Origin: an uncultured Ideonella sp.
Lineage (GTDB): Bacteria; Pseudomonadota; Gammaproteobacteria; Burkholderiales; Burkholderiaceae
NCBI GenBank assembly: GCA_946479475.1
Contig: CAMLGG010000005.1
Coordinates: forward strand, 1-48,454
Direction of reading: 5' to 3'
DNA length: 48,454 nucleotides
In this document: in pieces, positions 18,842 through 27,515 of the stretch
Layout of the letters: every line of letters starts with the position of its first letter
How positions within the stretch are numbered: position 1 is the stretch's first letter
Program-made: the position numbers and the translations under genes
Notes under the pieces: generated by a model
The model's database searches: none
What the model was told of the DNA's origin: nothing
Seen by the model: the letters and a program-made list of their open reading frames with translations, nothing else

Positions 18842-21800
18842 ATGAATTTCCCGCTGCTGCGACTGCTGAAACGAGGTCTGGGGACGAACCAGCGACCGGC
18901 TTCGGACACGCCGGAAGATCCGGGGCAGGCGACGGGCATCTCCACTGCGGTGACCGCAACGTCCACCGGCCATATCGTCGACCTGCGTCGCGGCGTGATG
19001 CAGGGCAAGGCATGGCAGCCGGTGACCCTGACGGAAGGCCGGGTGCTTCTCCTTCGCTCTGCCGTCGAAGCCGACGCGCCGATCGACATCCTGGTTGACT
19101 GGCGGATGGGCCCTGGGAAAGTGCCGGCAGCATTCGCCGGCTCGATGCGCTACTTCGATGCGGCCGGCCAGCCGATCCAGACCCCGTATGCCGGTTGCAG
19201 GACCGTCGGGCCGGACCTGGCCCTGCTTGCCTTCCCGGTGGGCACCGCGCAGGGGCCGGAGCCGGCGATGCGGACGATCCGACCTCCTGCGGGCGCACAC
19301 CGGCTCGAGATCCGCTGGCGCGCGGACAAGGACAGCGCCGGCATTGTGCTGGCCCAAGCGCCGCGGATAGGACGCAGTGCCGCGGACGGCTCCGGCGGCG
19401 CCCTGGGCGAGCGCAAGGCGGTCGGGGCGACGGCGGCCCAGGCGGCGAGCACGCGCCCTGCGCGGCGCGCGCTTGCCGGCTGGAAGACGATGGGCCCGAT
19501 CGCCGTCGCGCCTGGCGACGTGATGGTCTGGCGGGCACGGATCGAGGATCCGGAGCGCTCGGACACCAAGGCCGCCGTTGTTTCGGTCTCGATGGCCGAC
19601 GGTTCCGGCCGACCTGTTGCCGCCCAGGCCGTGGGCGTGTCGCATTCGGCGCGATTCCCGAACTACTTCTATGTCCGCTCGTTCCTGCCCGAAACCCAGG
19701 GCTGGCACCTGAAGGCATTCAAGGTTCCCGATGGCGTGGCCTCGCTGGCCATCGATGCCATCGTCGAGAACGGCAGCCCGTCGCTGAGGATGGTCGACGC
19801 CGATTGCGTCGCCTTGAGCCTGGACTCGGTGACCGCGATGATTCGGTCCTGGCCGCCGCATCGGACGTGGATCGACCCTGCCATCCGGCTGGCGCGAGCG
19901 GCAGGCCAGGCCGGACTGCTCGACGAGTTGATGCGCCTGCTCGCCAAGACGCTGTCGTCCACGGATCGCGCGGTACCCGGGTGGAAAGGCGCCATGCGCA
20001 TTCCTGTCGCCGCCGGCTCGACGCTCGTCTGGCGGGCCAGGCTCGAGGAGGAAGCAGCAGGATCTCCCAAGGCGGCCTTGCTGGCCGTGGCCCTTTTCGA
20101 CGAAAGCGGGCTTCCCGTGGTGGCCAGGGCGGATGGCCTGGCGCATTCGGAGCGGGTCTCCAACTACGCGCACGTGGCGTCGCATGCCAGGGACGCGCAA
20201 CGCTGGTCCATCGCAGCCTTCGTCGTGCCGGAAGGGGCTTGCGAAGTCGAGCTGGACCTTCGCCGGCAGTCGGAGCTCTCCAATGCCGAGGCGGTCGAAT
20301 CCGTCGCCGTCGTCCTCTCGCGCGAGACTGTCGCGCAGATGCTCGAGACCTGGGAGCCCGAGGAGGTCTGGCTCAGGCCAGCCCTCGAGTTCGCCGTGAA
20401 GGAAGGCGACACGGCGTTGGCTCGGCGGCTGGTCGCCCTCCAGGAGAAGCTGCGCTTCGAGGGCCTGGCCCGGCCCCACGGCTGGAGGCGTCCGCAGAAC
20501 CTGCGCGTGGCGCGAGGCGACGTCCTGTTGTGGCGCGCCCGGCTGGAGGACGAAGCAGGTGCCGCGCCGAAGGCTGCCGTCATGTCGATCCTGCCCTACG
20601 ACGAGTTCGGCCTGCCGGTGATGGGCAAATGGCACGAGCTCGCGCACTCGGCGCGATTCGGCAACTACGTCTACGTGCCCGTCGCCGGGGATCAGGCGGA
20701 AGGCTGGCAGTTCAAGAGCTTCGTGGTCCAGCCGGGCGTCAGCGAACTCGGCGTGGAGCTGCATGTGCACGCGGGCAGCCCCGCGCTCAGCGCCCGGACG
20801 GCCGACCTCACGGTGCTCACGCTCGAGTCGATCGCGGCGATGATCGAGTCATGGTGGCCCCACGAGGCATGGATCGAGCCGGCACTGCGTCTCGCGCAGA
20901 CGGAGGGCGCGCTGAGCTTGCAGATGCGGCTGGCGGACCTGCTGGTTCGTTGCCAGGGCGCCAAGCCCGAGGCCGTCAAGCTCTCACGGGCGGTGCGCGC
21001 GGAACTGGAGGAGCTCGATCCGGATTGGTATCCGCGCATCGAGGCGCGGCGAAGTCTGCAGGCGGGCCGGACGCTGACCGTGTGCCATCTGCACAAGACC
21101 GCCTACCCGTTCGAGAACAGCGGGGGGGCGATCCGCTGCTTGAACACGCTCAAGTCGCAGCTCCAGGAGGGACTGGACCCTTTCGTGATCACCCCTCCCG
21201 GGTATCCGGCCTACGATGGCGTGACTGATGTCGACGTTGCGCCGCATGACCAAGTGGCCGGGTGCGACCATTTCCGGATCGGGCCCAACACGACCGGCAT
21301 CCGTACGCTGTCCCCACCGGCGCGCGTCAGGATAGGCGCGGTCCAGGCCGCCGCCATCGTTGCAAGGCGCGGGGCCATGCTGGTGCATGCGGCCTCGGGC
21401 GTCAGGGGATACGAGCTGGCGCTTCAGGCATTCGCGTTGAGGGACATCTTCGACATCCCGGTGATCTATGAGGTGCGTTCCTTCCACGAGCACACCTGGG
21501 GCCCGGCTGGGCCACGCATCTTCGACATGGAGCGCACCCAGTTGCGCATTCGGAAGGAGAACCGCTGCATGGAGATGGCCGATCACGTGGTGACCATCTC
21601 CGAAAGCATGCGCCGTATCCTGATCGAGCGCGGCGTGTCCGAGCAGCGGATCGACGTGATCCCGAACGGCATCGACGCCGAGGAGTTCCGTGAAGTCCCG
21701 GCGCCGGCGCGCATCGAAGTGCTGGAGGGGGCCCAGCTCGTGGTCGGCTATGTGTCCAACATGTCCAAGCGCGAGGGCCACCGCCACCTCGTCGAGGCCG

Positions 21801-22342
21801 TGGCCCGGGTTCGCGAAGGGGGGATCGACTGCCGGTGCCTGTTCGTCGGCGACGGGCCCGAGCGCAAGGCGCTGGAGCAACTCGTCGACGAGCTCGGACT
21901 TGCCGCGGTCGTCCATTTCGCCGGTGAGATCGATCACCACGAGATCAAGGCCTACTACATGGCGATCGACGTCTTCGTGATCCCCCGCATCCCGGATTAC
22001 GCGGCGGACTGGGTGACACCCTTGAAGCCGTATGAAGCGATGGCGCTGGGCCGTCCGCTGATCGTGACCGACCTTCCCGCCCTGCGCGAAGTCGTCGGCG
22101 ATGGCGAGCGCGGCCTCCTCGCCCCGCCCAGCAGCGCGGACGGCCTTGCAGAAGCGATCCTGCGATATGCCGCCAACCCGCGGCTGCGGGACGAGACAGC
22201 CGCGCGGGCACGCGAGTGGGTCTTCGAGCATCGCACCTGGAGGGCCAATGCGAGGCGCTACCGGGAGATCTACGAACAGGTGATCTCGCGATACCGCGAG
22301 ACACGCGGCGTGAGCAGGAGCCCGAATGTTCACCCTGGTTGA
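18842..22342 (+). CDS. Large fusion: three tandem copies of an unknown domain plus C-terminal family 4 glycosyltransferase
   Basis: A 1166-residue protein. Residues 213-375, 380-535 and 547-706 are three homologous repeats of about 160 residues. Each opens with GW(K/R), then VAxGxxLVWRARLE, then (S/A)HSxRxxNYxYV, then FxVPxG, and closes with a helical W-x4-W-x-x-PAL segment. Residues about 55-175 look like a worn fourth copy. I do not recognise this domain; the alternating pattern suggests a beta-sandwich followed by helices, perhaps carbohydrate binding. Residues about 741-1166 are a GT4 enzyme with IYEVRSFHEHTWG, ERIDVIPNGID-type, SKREGHRHLVEAVARV and TPLKPYEAMALGRPLIVTD motifs. No signal peptide is visible, so all domains would be cytoplasmic. 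ATG at 18842 is 19 bases after wecC; the stop overlaps the next gene by 17 bases. Confidence 0.85.
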   Translation: MNFPLLRLLKRGLGTNQRPASDTPEDPGQATGISTAVTATSTGHIVDLRRGVMQGKAWQPVTLTEGRVLLLRSAVEADAPIDILVDWRMGPGKVPAAFAGSMRYFDAAGQPIQTPYAGCRTVGPDLALLAFPVGTAQGPEPAMRTIRPPAGAHRLEIRWRADKDSAGIVLAQAPRIGRSAADGSGGALGERKAVGATAAQAASTRPARRALAGWKTMGPIAVAPGDVMVWRARIEDPERSDTKAAVVSVSMADGSGRPVAAQAVGVSHSARFPNYFYVRSFLPETQGWHLKAFKVPDGVASLAIDAIVENGSPSLRMVDADCVALSLDSVTAMIRSWPPHRTWIDPAIRLARAAGQAGLLDELMRLLAKTLSSTDRAVPGWKGAMRIPVAAGSTLVWRARLEEEAAGSPKAALLAVALFDESGLPVVARADGLAHSERVSNYAHVASHARDAQRWSIAAFVVPEGACEVELDLRRQSELSNAEAVESVAVVLSRETVAQMLETWEPEEVWLRPALEFAVKEGDTALARRLVALQEKLRFEGLARPHGWRRPQNLRVARGDVLLWRARLEDEAGAAPKAAVMSILPYDEFGLPVMGKWHELAHSARFGNYVYVPVAGDQAEGWQFKSFVVQPGVSELGVELHVHAGSPALSARTADLTVLTLESIAAMIESWWPHEAWIEPALRLAQTEGALSLQMRLADLLVRCQGAKPEAVKLSRAVRAELEELDPDWYPRIEARRSLQAGRTLTVCHLHKTAYPFENSGGAIRCLNTLKSQLQEGLDPFVITPPGYPAYDGVTDVDVAPHDQVAGCDHFRIGPNTTGIRTLSPPARVRIGAVQAAAIVARRGAMLVHAASGVRGYELALQAFALRDIFDIPVIYEVRSFHEHTWGPAGPRIFDMERTQLRIRKENRCMEMADHVVTISESMRRILIERGVSEQRIDVIPNGIDAEEFREVPAPARIEVLEGAQLVVGYVSNMSKREGHRHLVEAVARVREGGIDCRCLFVGDGPERKALEQLVDELGLAAVVHFAGEIDHHEIKAYYMAIDVFVIPRIPDYAADWVTPLKPYEAMALGRPLIVTDLPALREVVGDGERGLLAPPSSADGLAEAILRYAANPRLRDETAARAREWVFEHRTWRANARRYREIYEQVISRYRETRGVSRSPNVHPG
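19478..20959 (+). repeat. Three diverged tandem in-frame domain repeats (about 160 codons each)
   Basis: Repeat units lie at roughly 19478-19966, 19979-20446 and 20480-20959. They are clear at protein level (VWRAR, HSxR-xNY, VPxG and W-x4-W landmarks in the same order and spacing) but diverged in DNA, so the duplication is old rather than a recent slip or recombination event. Confidence 0.85.
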
Positions 22343-23522
22343 TCGTGGCGAGGGGCTGTGGCTGGAATGCGAGCGGCTGGCCAGCGACCCCTCCTTCCAG
22401 CAATCCCTGCTCGGAGGCGATGGACAGCCGCCGCAGTTGCTGCTGGCCTATGCGCCCGTCGCGCGGCGAAACCAGTTCCAGGCCATGCTCTACGGGCAGG
22501 CTCGCCACCATGGCTGCCGCCTGCTGCCGCTGCTCCATACCGAGTTGCTCGGCAGGATCCCCTGGGTTGGCCCCGTCGTCTGCCATTTCCACTGGCTTCA
22601 TGGCGGCACGGCCAAGGCGGCCGATGAGGCGGCGGCGGAGAAGGCCGTCGAAGACTTTGCCGCCATCCTGCGGCGCATCCGAATCGCGGGGCACCGCATC
22701 GTGTGGACGGTCCACAACGTGATGCCGCACGAGACTCGATGGCCGGATCACGATCGGCGGATCCACCAGATGGTCGCCGACGCCGCCGACGTGATTCATG
22801 TGATGACTGCACAGAGCCAGGCGCTTTGCGCTCCCTACTACACCTGGGATGCGGGCAAGGAGCTGCGGGTGGCCCATCCTTCGTACGTCGGCGCTCACGC
22901 CGACTGGCTGGACCGGACGCAGGCCCGTGCGGAATGGCGCATTGCGGAGGACGAGGTCGTCTTCCTGTCCTTCGGGGCGGTGCTGGGCTACAAGGGCCAT
23001 GCGGCCCTGATGTCGGCCTTCGACGCCGCGCGCGCCGCCACGTCCAGGCGGCTGCGCCTGCTGGTCGCCGGTGCACCCGCCGACGAGTCGCTCGCCCGTT
23101 CCTTGCGGCTTTGGGCGCATGGGCGCAGCGATGTCACGCTGGACCTGCGCACCATCGCCAGCGACGAGATCCAGTATTTCTTCCGGGCGGCCGATGTCGC
23201 CGTGTGCCCCTACGAGCGCACGCTCAATTCAGGCGCCGCGCTGATGGCCACGTCCTTCGGCCTGCCCGTCATCGGGCCGCGCGTCGGCGGGTTCGTGGAC
23301 AACATCGGCGAAGCGGCCGCTCTTCTCTATGATCCCAGGGACGCGCAAGGGCTGACTGACGCTCTGGTCCAGGCCGTTCGCACCGACATGTCGGCGCATC
23401 GGACGGCCGCCGCGGAGATTTCGCGCTCCCTCGCGCCGGCGTCTATCTCGAACGAATTCTTCGCGGGCCTGCGCTCGCGACTGGGCTTGGGCGATGCGGC
23501 GCCGGCCGCCTACCGCAGCTGA
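22326..23522 (+). CDS. GT-B glycosyltransferase (GT4-like)
   Basis: A 398-residue protein with CHFHWLHGG and VWTVHNVMPHE in the N-terminal half, VVFLSFGAVLGYKGHAALMSAF at the start of the second domain, and NSGAALMATSFGLPVIGPRVGGF near the C-terminus. The HWLHG and TVHNxxPH wording resembles beta-mannosyltransferase-like GT-B enzymes of exopolysaccharide clusters. The E-x7-E donor motif is replaced by an N-SG-A-type sequence, so donor use may differ from ordinary GT4 enzymes. The ATG lies 17 bases inside the preceding gene. No membrane segment. Confidence 0.82.
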   Translation: MFTLVDRGEGLWLECERLASDPSFQQSLLGGDGQPPQLLLAYAPVARRNQFQAMLYGQARHHGCRLLPLLHTELLGRIPWVGPVVCHFHWLHGGTAKAADEAAAEKAVEDFAAILRRIRIAGHRIVWTVHNVMPHETRWPDHDRRIHQMVADAADVIHVMTAQSQALCAPYYTWDAGKELRVAHPSYVGAHADWLDRTQARAEWRIAEDEVVFLSFGAVLGYKGHAALMSAFDAARAATSRRLRLLVAGAPADESLARSLRLWAHGRSDVTLDLRTIASDEIQYFFRAADVAVCPYERTLNSGAALMATSFGLPVIGPRVGGFVDNIGEAAALLYDPRDAQGLTDALVQAVRTDMSAHRTAAAEISRSLAPASISNEFFAGLRSRLGLGDAAPAAYRS

Positions 23523-23532
23523 CGGACGAACC

Positions 23533-24507
23533 ATGCAACACATCATCTGTATCGGCTACGCGAAATGCGGCACCACCATGCTCGATGTCGTGCTGCGCGA
23601 GTCCAAACTGGTCGCCACGCCCCACGGGCGCAAGGAAATCAAGTTCTTCGTCCCGCCGCAGTTTCCTTCTGACGACGTGTACCGGCGCTACCTGGGCGAG
23701 TTCGGCGGCGGGGCGCTGAGCGAGGGGGTCACGCACACCTTCGAGGCTTCGCCACAGTACTGCCATCAGACGCCCGAGGCGTTTCGCGCGCTGGTTGGAC
23801 GCATTGCGGACACCCTTCCCCATGGTCGCGTGGTGGTCTGCCTGAGGCATCCGGTCGTGCGCGCCTACTCGCACTACGTGCACAACCTGCACAATTTCGC
23901 GCTCTACGGCGAAGGCGTCTTCACGGCCTCGCGCAAGGAGTTGGCCCGCAAGGTGCCCGTGCGGACCTTCCGTCAATCACTGCTCCATTCCGGGCGCCTG
24001 ATGACCAGCTACCACGACTATCTCAAGGTCGTCTATGAGGCGCTCGGGCGCGAGCGGGTCTCGCTGTTCTTCCTCGAATCGGACGTGCGCCGCTTCCGCG
24101 ACTGGATGACCGGCGTGTTCGGCGAGGCCGTGGCCGATGAGCTGGGCTTGAGCAACGACAGGCCCCCCAATGCGGTCATCCCCCGTCGCCCGATTCCGAA
24201 CTACGCCGTGCGCCGAGGCGTCCTCTATGCGTTCGGATCCCGCAAGGGGGAGCTGGCCGAGTATTCCGGCCTGACCGACGAGGAGATGGCGAGCATCCTG
24301 GCCGCACGAGACAAGTGGACGCTGAAGCTGGATACGGCCGAGATGGCGGCCCTCACCAGGGAGTTCTTCGCCGAGGACCTTGAACAATGTGCGTCCCTGA
24401 CGGGCGACGACCGCTTCAGGCGCTACATCGTCGAGTCGCCCGAAGAGCAGCGCGCCACGCTGTGCGACCCGGCCGCGCTTCGCAATCTCCACGGCATCGC
24501 CGAATGA
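23533..24507 (+). CDS. PAPS-dependent sulfotransferase
   Basis: A 324-residue protein with the 5'-phosphosulfate loop at residues 9-17 (YAKCGTTML) and the 3'-phosphate site at 105-113 (RHPVVRAYS), the two landmarks of the sulfotransferase family (PF00685/PF13469). K34/K37 and the motif EASPQY fit the NDST/heparan-type carbohydrate sulfotransferase layout. It would add sulfate from PAPS to a sugar hydroxyl or amine in the cytoplasm before export. The ATG at 23533 is 10 bases after the preceding stop. A second, distantly related sulfotransferase is at 33009. Confidence 0.88.
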   Translation: MQHIICIGYAKCGTTMLDVVLRESKLVATPHGRKEIKFFVPPQFPSDDVYRRYLGEFGGGALSEGVTHTFEASPQYCHQTPEAFRALVGRIADTLPHGRVVVCLRHPVVRAYSHYVHNLHNFALYGEGVFTASRKELARKVPVRTFRQSLLHSGRLMTSYHDYLKVVYEALGRERVSLFFLESDVRRFRDWMTGVFGEAVADELGLSNDRPPNAVIPRRPIPNYAVRRGVLYAFGSRKGELAEYSGLTDEEMASILAARDKWTLKLDTAEMAALTREFFAEDLEQCASLTGDDRFRRYIVESPEEQRATLCDPAALRNLHGIAE

Positions 24508-24569
24508 AGCTTTCCGCCTGCCGGGCTGCTTCGGCTTTCTCTTTCCGCAAGGCAATGCTCCGGAAATGA
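24504..24569 (+). CDS. Possible 21-residue coupling mini-ORF
   Basis: The ATG at 24504 overlaps the sulfotransferase TGA (ATGA at 24504-24507), and its own TGA at 24567-24569 overlaps the ATG of the next gene (ATGA at 24566-24569). It therefore fills exactly what would otherwise be a 58-base gap. The encoded peptide starts MKLSACRAAS and is basic. It may serve only to carry ribosomes to the downstream gene. A chance open frame of 22 codons is common in high-GC DNA, so confidence is low. Confidence 0.3.
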   Translation: MKLSACRAASAFSFRKAMLRK

Positions 24570-25390
24570 CCGCTCCATCCCAGAACGGCGTCCTGGCCCT
24601 GTTGATCGGCCACAGCCACGCGACCTGCATGGTTGCGGCCATGCGCCGCAATCTCTATCCCGCCGTCACGCCCGAGGTTGCGTACCGCGTCATCGGATAC
24701 GGCTCCAAGTCGTTGCCCGGCGGTCTGGTGGTCGAGGCCGGTGACCGGTTGCGGCTTGCCAATCCGGTGGTGCTCGCCGCCATCGATCGTGCGTTCGCCG
24801 AGGCTCGCGGCCGCCAGGTGTGGCTGGTGTCCGTGATCGGAGGCAATGCCGCCAACCGGATGGCGATCTTCGGCGCCGGGCCCGCGGTCGACTTCCTCTT
24901 GCCGGGTGAAACGCCTCAGCCGGTCGCCGAGGGCGTGCAGTGGGCTTCCTACGATGCGATAGAGGCCGCCATGGCGCGCCAACTGGGCAGCCTGAGGGAG
25001 TTCTTCGAGCTGTTGCCGCGCGACAGGCTCGCAGGCGTGGCCCACCTGGAGGGGCCGCCACCCTGCATGTCCAACGAGTTCGTCTATTCGAAGCTGCCCG
25101 AAGCAGCTCGCCGCCTGGTCGTCGAGTCGGGCGAGGTGGAGATGAGCCCGACTTCCATCGCCGCGCCGGCCCTGCGCCACCGTCTGTGGCAATGCCAGGC
25201 CAACGTGACGCGGCAGATCGTGGAGGCCCATGGAGCGCTTTACATCGATCCTCCTCCACAGGCACTGGACGAACGCGGGCAGCGCAGGATCGAAAGCTGC
25301 TCCGATGCCTGCCACGGTACACCCGAGTACGGGGCGTGGGCGTTGAGCCATGTGACGCGCCGACTGATCGAGACGACACGAGGAGCCTGA
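24566..25390 (+). CDS. SGNH-hydrolase-like protein, putative
   Basis: A 274-residue protein with no family I recognise for certain. The N-terminus holds LLIGHSHAT (G15-H16-S17-H18), where S17 would be the SGNH block I serine, and the C-terminus holds S246-D247-A-C-H250 followed by GTPEYG, which fits the D-x-x-H of block V. VIGGNAANR in the middle may be the Asn block (GxN). It has no signal peptide. It precedes a GSCFA-domain gene by 2 bases. A role as an esterase or acyltransferase acting on polymer acyl groups is plausible but inferred. Confidence 0.55.
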   Translation: MTAPSQNGVLALLIGHSHATCMVAAMRRNLYPAVTPEVAYRVIGYGSKSLPGGLVVEAGDRLRLANPVVLAAIDRAFAEARGRQVWLVSVIGGNAANRMAIFGAGPAVDFLLPGETPQPVAEGVQWASYDAIEAAMARQLGSLREFFELLPRDRLAGVAHLEGPPPCMSNEFVYSKLPEAARRLVVESGEVEMSPTSIAAPALRHRLWQCQANVTRQIVEAHGALYIDPPPQALDERGQRRIESCSDACHGTPEYGAWALSHVTRRLIETTRGA

Positions 25391-25392
25391 CC

Positions 25393-26505
25393 ATGAAGTC
25401 CGCGACCAGTGCCGAGGCCGCCAAGCCGGCGGCGGGCGCCGATCGGCATGCCACGTGCCCCTATCGCGGCCTGCCCGCTCAGGCCTATTGGAAGCGTTCG
25501 GTCACAGAGCCTTCGCCCGACGAGATCGACCCGGTGCAGGATCTGGGCTTCAGGTTGTCTCCGACCGACGCCATCGCGACCGCCGGGAGCTGCTTCGCGC
25601 AGCACATCGCCCGTTACCTGCAGGCCAGCGGCTGCCGGTACTACGTCGCGGAGCAGGCGCCCTACCTGCTCGATGCCGAGACGGCGGCGCAATTCCAGTA
25701 CGGCACCTTCTCCGCGCGATTTGGCAACATCTACACGACGAGGCAGCTCTGGCAGCTGTTTCAGCGCGCCTACGGCGAGTTCGTCCCGGTCGACGAGTAC
25801 TGGCTGCAGGGTGATCGCTTCGTGGATCCCTACCGGCCGAGCGTGGAGCCCGACGGCTTCCGCAGCCTGGAGGAGCTCCGGCGCGACCGTGCATACCATC
25901 TGTCCTGCGTGAGGGCGATGTTCGAGCAGGCCGCCTGTTTCGTCTTCACGCTGGGCTTGACCGAGGGCTGGGAGAACGTGCACGACGGAGCGGTCTATCC
26001 GGTGTGCCCGGGCTGCGGCCACGGCGAATTCCATCCGGCGTCGCATCGCTTCGTGAACTTCGGGGTCGACGAGGTGCGCGCCGACCTGGAGGCCTTCGTC
26101 ACCGCACTGCGGCGCGTCAACCCGCAGGTCAGGATCATCCTGACCGTTTCGCCGGTGCCGCTGATCGCGACGATGGGCGGCCGTCATGTGCTTTCTGCCA
26201 CCACGTACTCGAAATCCGTGTTGCGCGTGGCAGCCGAACACGTCGCGAGCCGCTTCGATCGCGTGGGCTACTTTCCCTCCTACGAGATCATCACGTCCGC
26301 GGCGTCTCGTGGACGCTACTACGCGGAGGACCTGCGCTCGGTGACCGAGGAAGGCGTTTCCCACGTGATGCGATGCTTCTTCCGGCATGTGATGGAAGGC
26401 GTCGGCATCGCCGCACCCGGCGCGGCCCGTGCTCCGGTTGCGCGTCGCAGCCTCAGTGCCCAGGTGGCCGACGTCGTCTGCGACGAGGAGCGTCTGGTTC
26501 TCTGA
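25393..26505 (+). CDS. GSCFA-domain protein
   Basis: A 370-residue protein with the name-giving GSCFA motif at 65-69 (TAGSCFAQHIARYL), FTLGLTEGWEN in the middle and LSATTYSKSVLR later; these match the GSCFA family (PF08885). That family is thought to adopt an SGNH-like fold and is common in polysaccharide loci, but its reaction is not established. The segment PVCPGCGHGE could be a small metal-binding turn. No signal peptide. It is 2 bases downstream of the SGNH-like gene, so the two may act together on acyl decoration. Confidence 0.85.
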   Translation: MKSATSAEAAKPAAGADRHATCPYRGLPAQAYWKRSVTEPSPDEIDPVQDLGFRLSPTDAIATAGSCFAQHIARYLQASGCRYYVAEQAPYLLDAETAAQFQYGTFSARFGNIYTTRQLWQLFQRAYGEFVPVDEYWLQGDRFVDPYRPSVEPDGFRSLEELRRDRAYHLSCVRAMFEQAACFVFTLGLTEGWENVHDGAVYPVCPGCGHGEFHPASHRFVNFGVDEVRADLEAFVTALRRVNPQVRIILTVSPVPLIATMGGRHVLSATTYSKSVLRVAAEHVASRFDRVGYFPSYEIITSAASRGRYYAEDLRSVTEEGVSHVMRCFFRHVMEGVGIAAPGAARAPVARRSLSAQVADVVCDEERLVL

Positions 26506-26519
26506 CCGGGAGGTATCCG

Positions 26520-27515
26520 ATGAAGCCGTTCAATCGATTGATGCTGGGCTGCCTGTCCGCGGTAGTGCTCTGCGCCGGCGCCCTGGCCGCCGAGTCTTCC
26601 GTCTACGTTTCACCCAAGGGAAACGACAAGGCCGACGGAGGTTCGCCCACCGCGGCAGTCAAGACCTTCGATCGGGCTTTGCAGCTGGCGGCTTCGCTCG
26701 CGGGCAAGGGGGACGTCTCCATCCGGTTCCTCGAAGGCGACTACGGCGACGCGACCATGAAGGTGGTGTGGCCCGACGCCGCGAACTCACGCCTGACCCT
26801 GGCAGCCGAAGGCGGCAAGGGCAAGGTCGTGTTCGACGGCCGGGGCAGCGGCAAGACCTGGCTGCAGGTCACCGACGCGCCGGGGCCGAAGAGCAACATA
26901 GCGATCCGCGGCTTCGTCGTGCGCAACTATCGCCAGGCGATCCAGTTCGCCGGCGACCGCTTCGCGGCCGAGCCCTCGATGACCGACAACGCCGTCGAGA
27001 ACAACGTGTTCGAGAACATCGGCCAGTTCAAGGAAGGCGTGGAGCCCGCGCTGGCGGCCATCCACATGCTCAACACGAGCAGGACCGCCATCCAGGGCAA
27101 CGTCTTCCGCAACGTCCGGAACCTGCAGAGGTGCGACGGCCTGCATGCCATCTACATGGCCGGCGGCTCGTCGAACAACACCATCGTCGACAACGAGTTC
27201 GACGGCGGCTGCGGCGACACCATCAAGGTCCGCGACCGATCGAATTTCAACAAGGTCGAGCGCAACACTTTCGAGCACCAGTCCGGCCATTCCCTTTTCG
27301 TCGACTCGTTCTGCGACTCTCGCAAGCAGGCCGAGTGCCGCGGTGCCAAGCAGGAGTGCCCGTCATGGGGCAACGTCTTCCGGGGCAACCGCATCGACGA
27401 GGCCTCGCGAACCGGCGTCAAGTTCATCCAGCGCCACGTCGGGGCGTCCAACATACCCGCGTGCCCGGTGCCGCCCGCTGGCGTCGCTTCTCCGCGCATC
27501 GTCGCCGATGACTGA
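26520..27515 (+). CDS. Secreted right-handed parallel beta-helix protein (first copy)
   Basis: A 331-residue protein with a Sec signal peptide (basic MKPFNR, hydrophobic core, likely cleavage after ALA at about residue 23). The mature N-terminus reads VYVSPKGNDKADGGSP, a common start of pectate-lyase-like beta-helices, and the rest has Asn-rich turns (NAVENNVFENI, NTIVDNEFDGG, NKVERNTFEH) at regular spacing. Four or more Cys residues near the C-terminus (DSFCDSRKQAEC and others) suggest disulfides. It could be a polysaccharide lyase, epimerase or binding protein; no catalytic residues can be assigned. A strong ribosome site, GGGAGG, lies just before the ATG, unusual in this series. It shares its opening motif with the protein at 35676. 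Confidence 0.8.
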   Translation: MKPFNRLMLGCLSAVVLCAGALAAESSVYVSPKGNDKADGGSPTAAVKTFDRALQLAASLAGKGDVSIRFLEGDYGDATMKVVWPDAANSRLTLAAEGGKGKVVFDGRGSGKTWLQVTDAPGPKSNIAIRGFVVRNYRQAIQFAGDRFAAEPSMTDNAVENNVFENIGQFKEGVEPALAAIHMLNTSRTAIQGNVFRNVRNLQRCDGLHAIYMAGGSSNNTIVDNEFDGGCGDTIKVRDRSNFNKVERNTFEHQSGHSLFVDSFCDSRKQAECRGAKQECPSWGNVFRGNRIDEASRTGVKFIQRHVGASNIPACPVPPAGVASPRIVADD

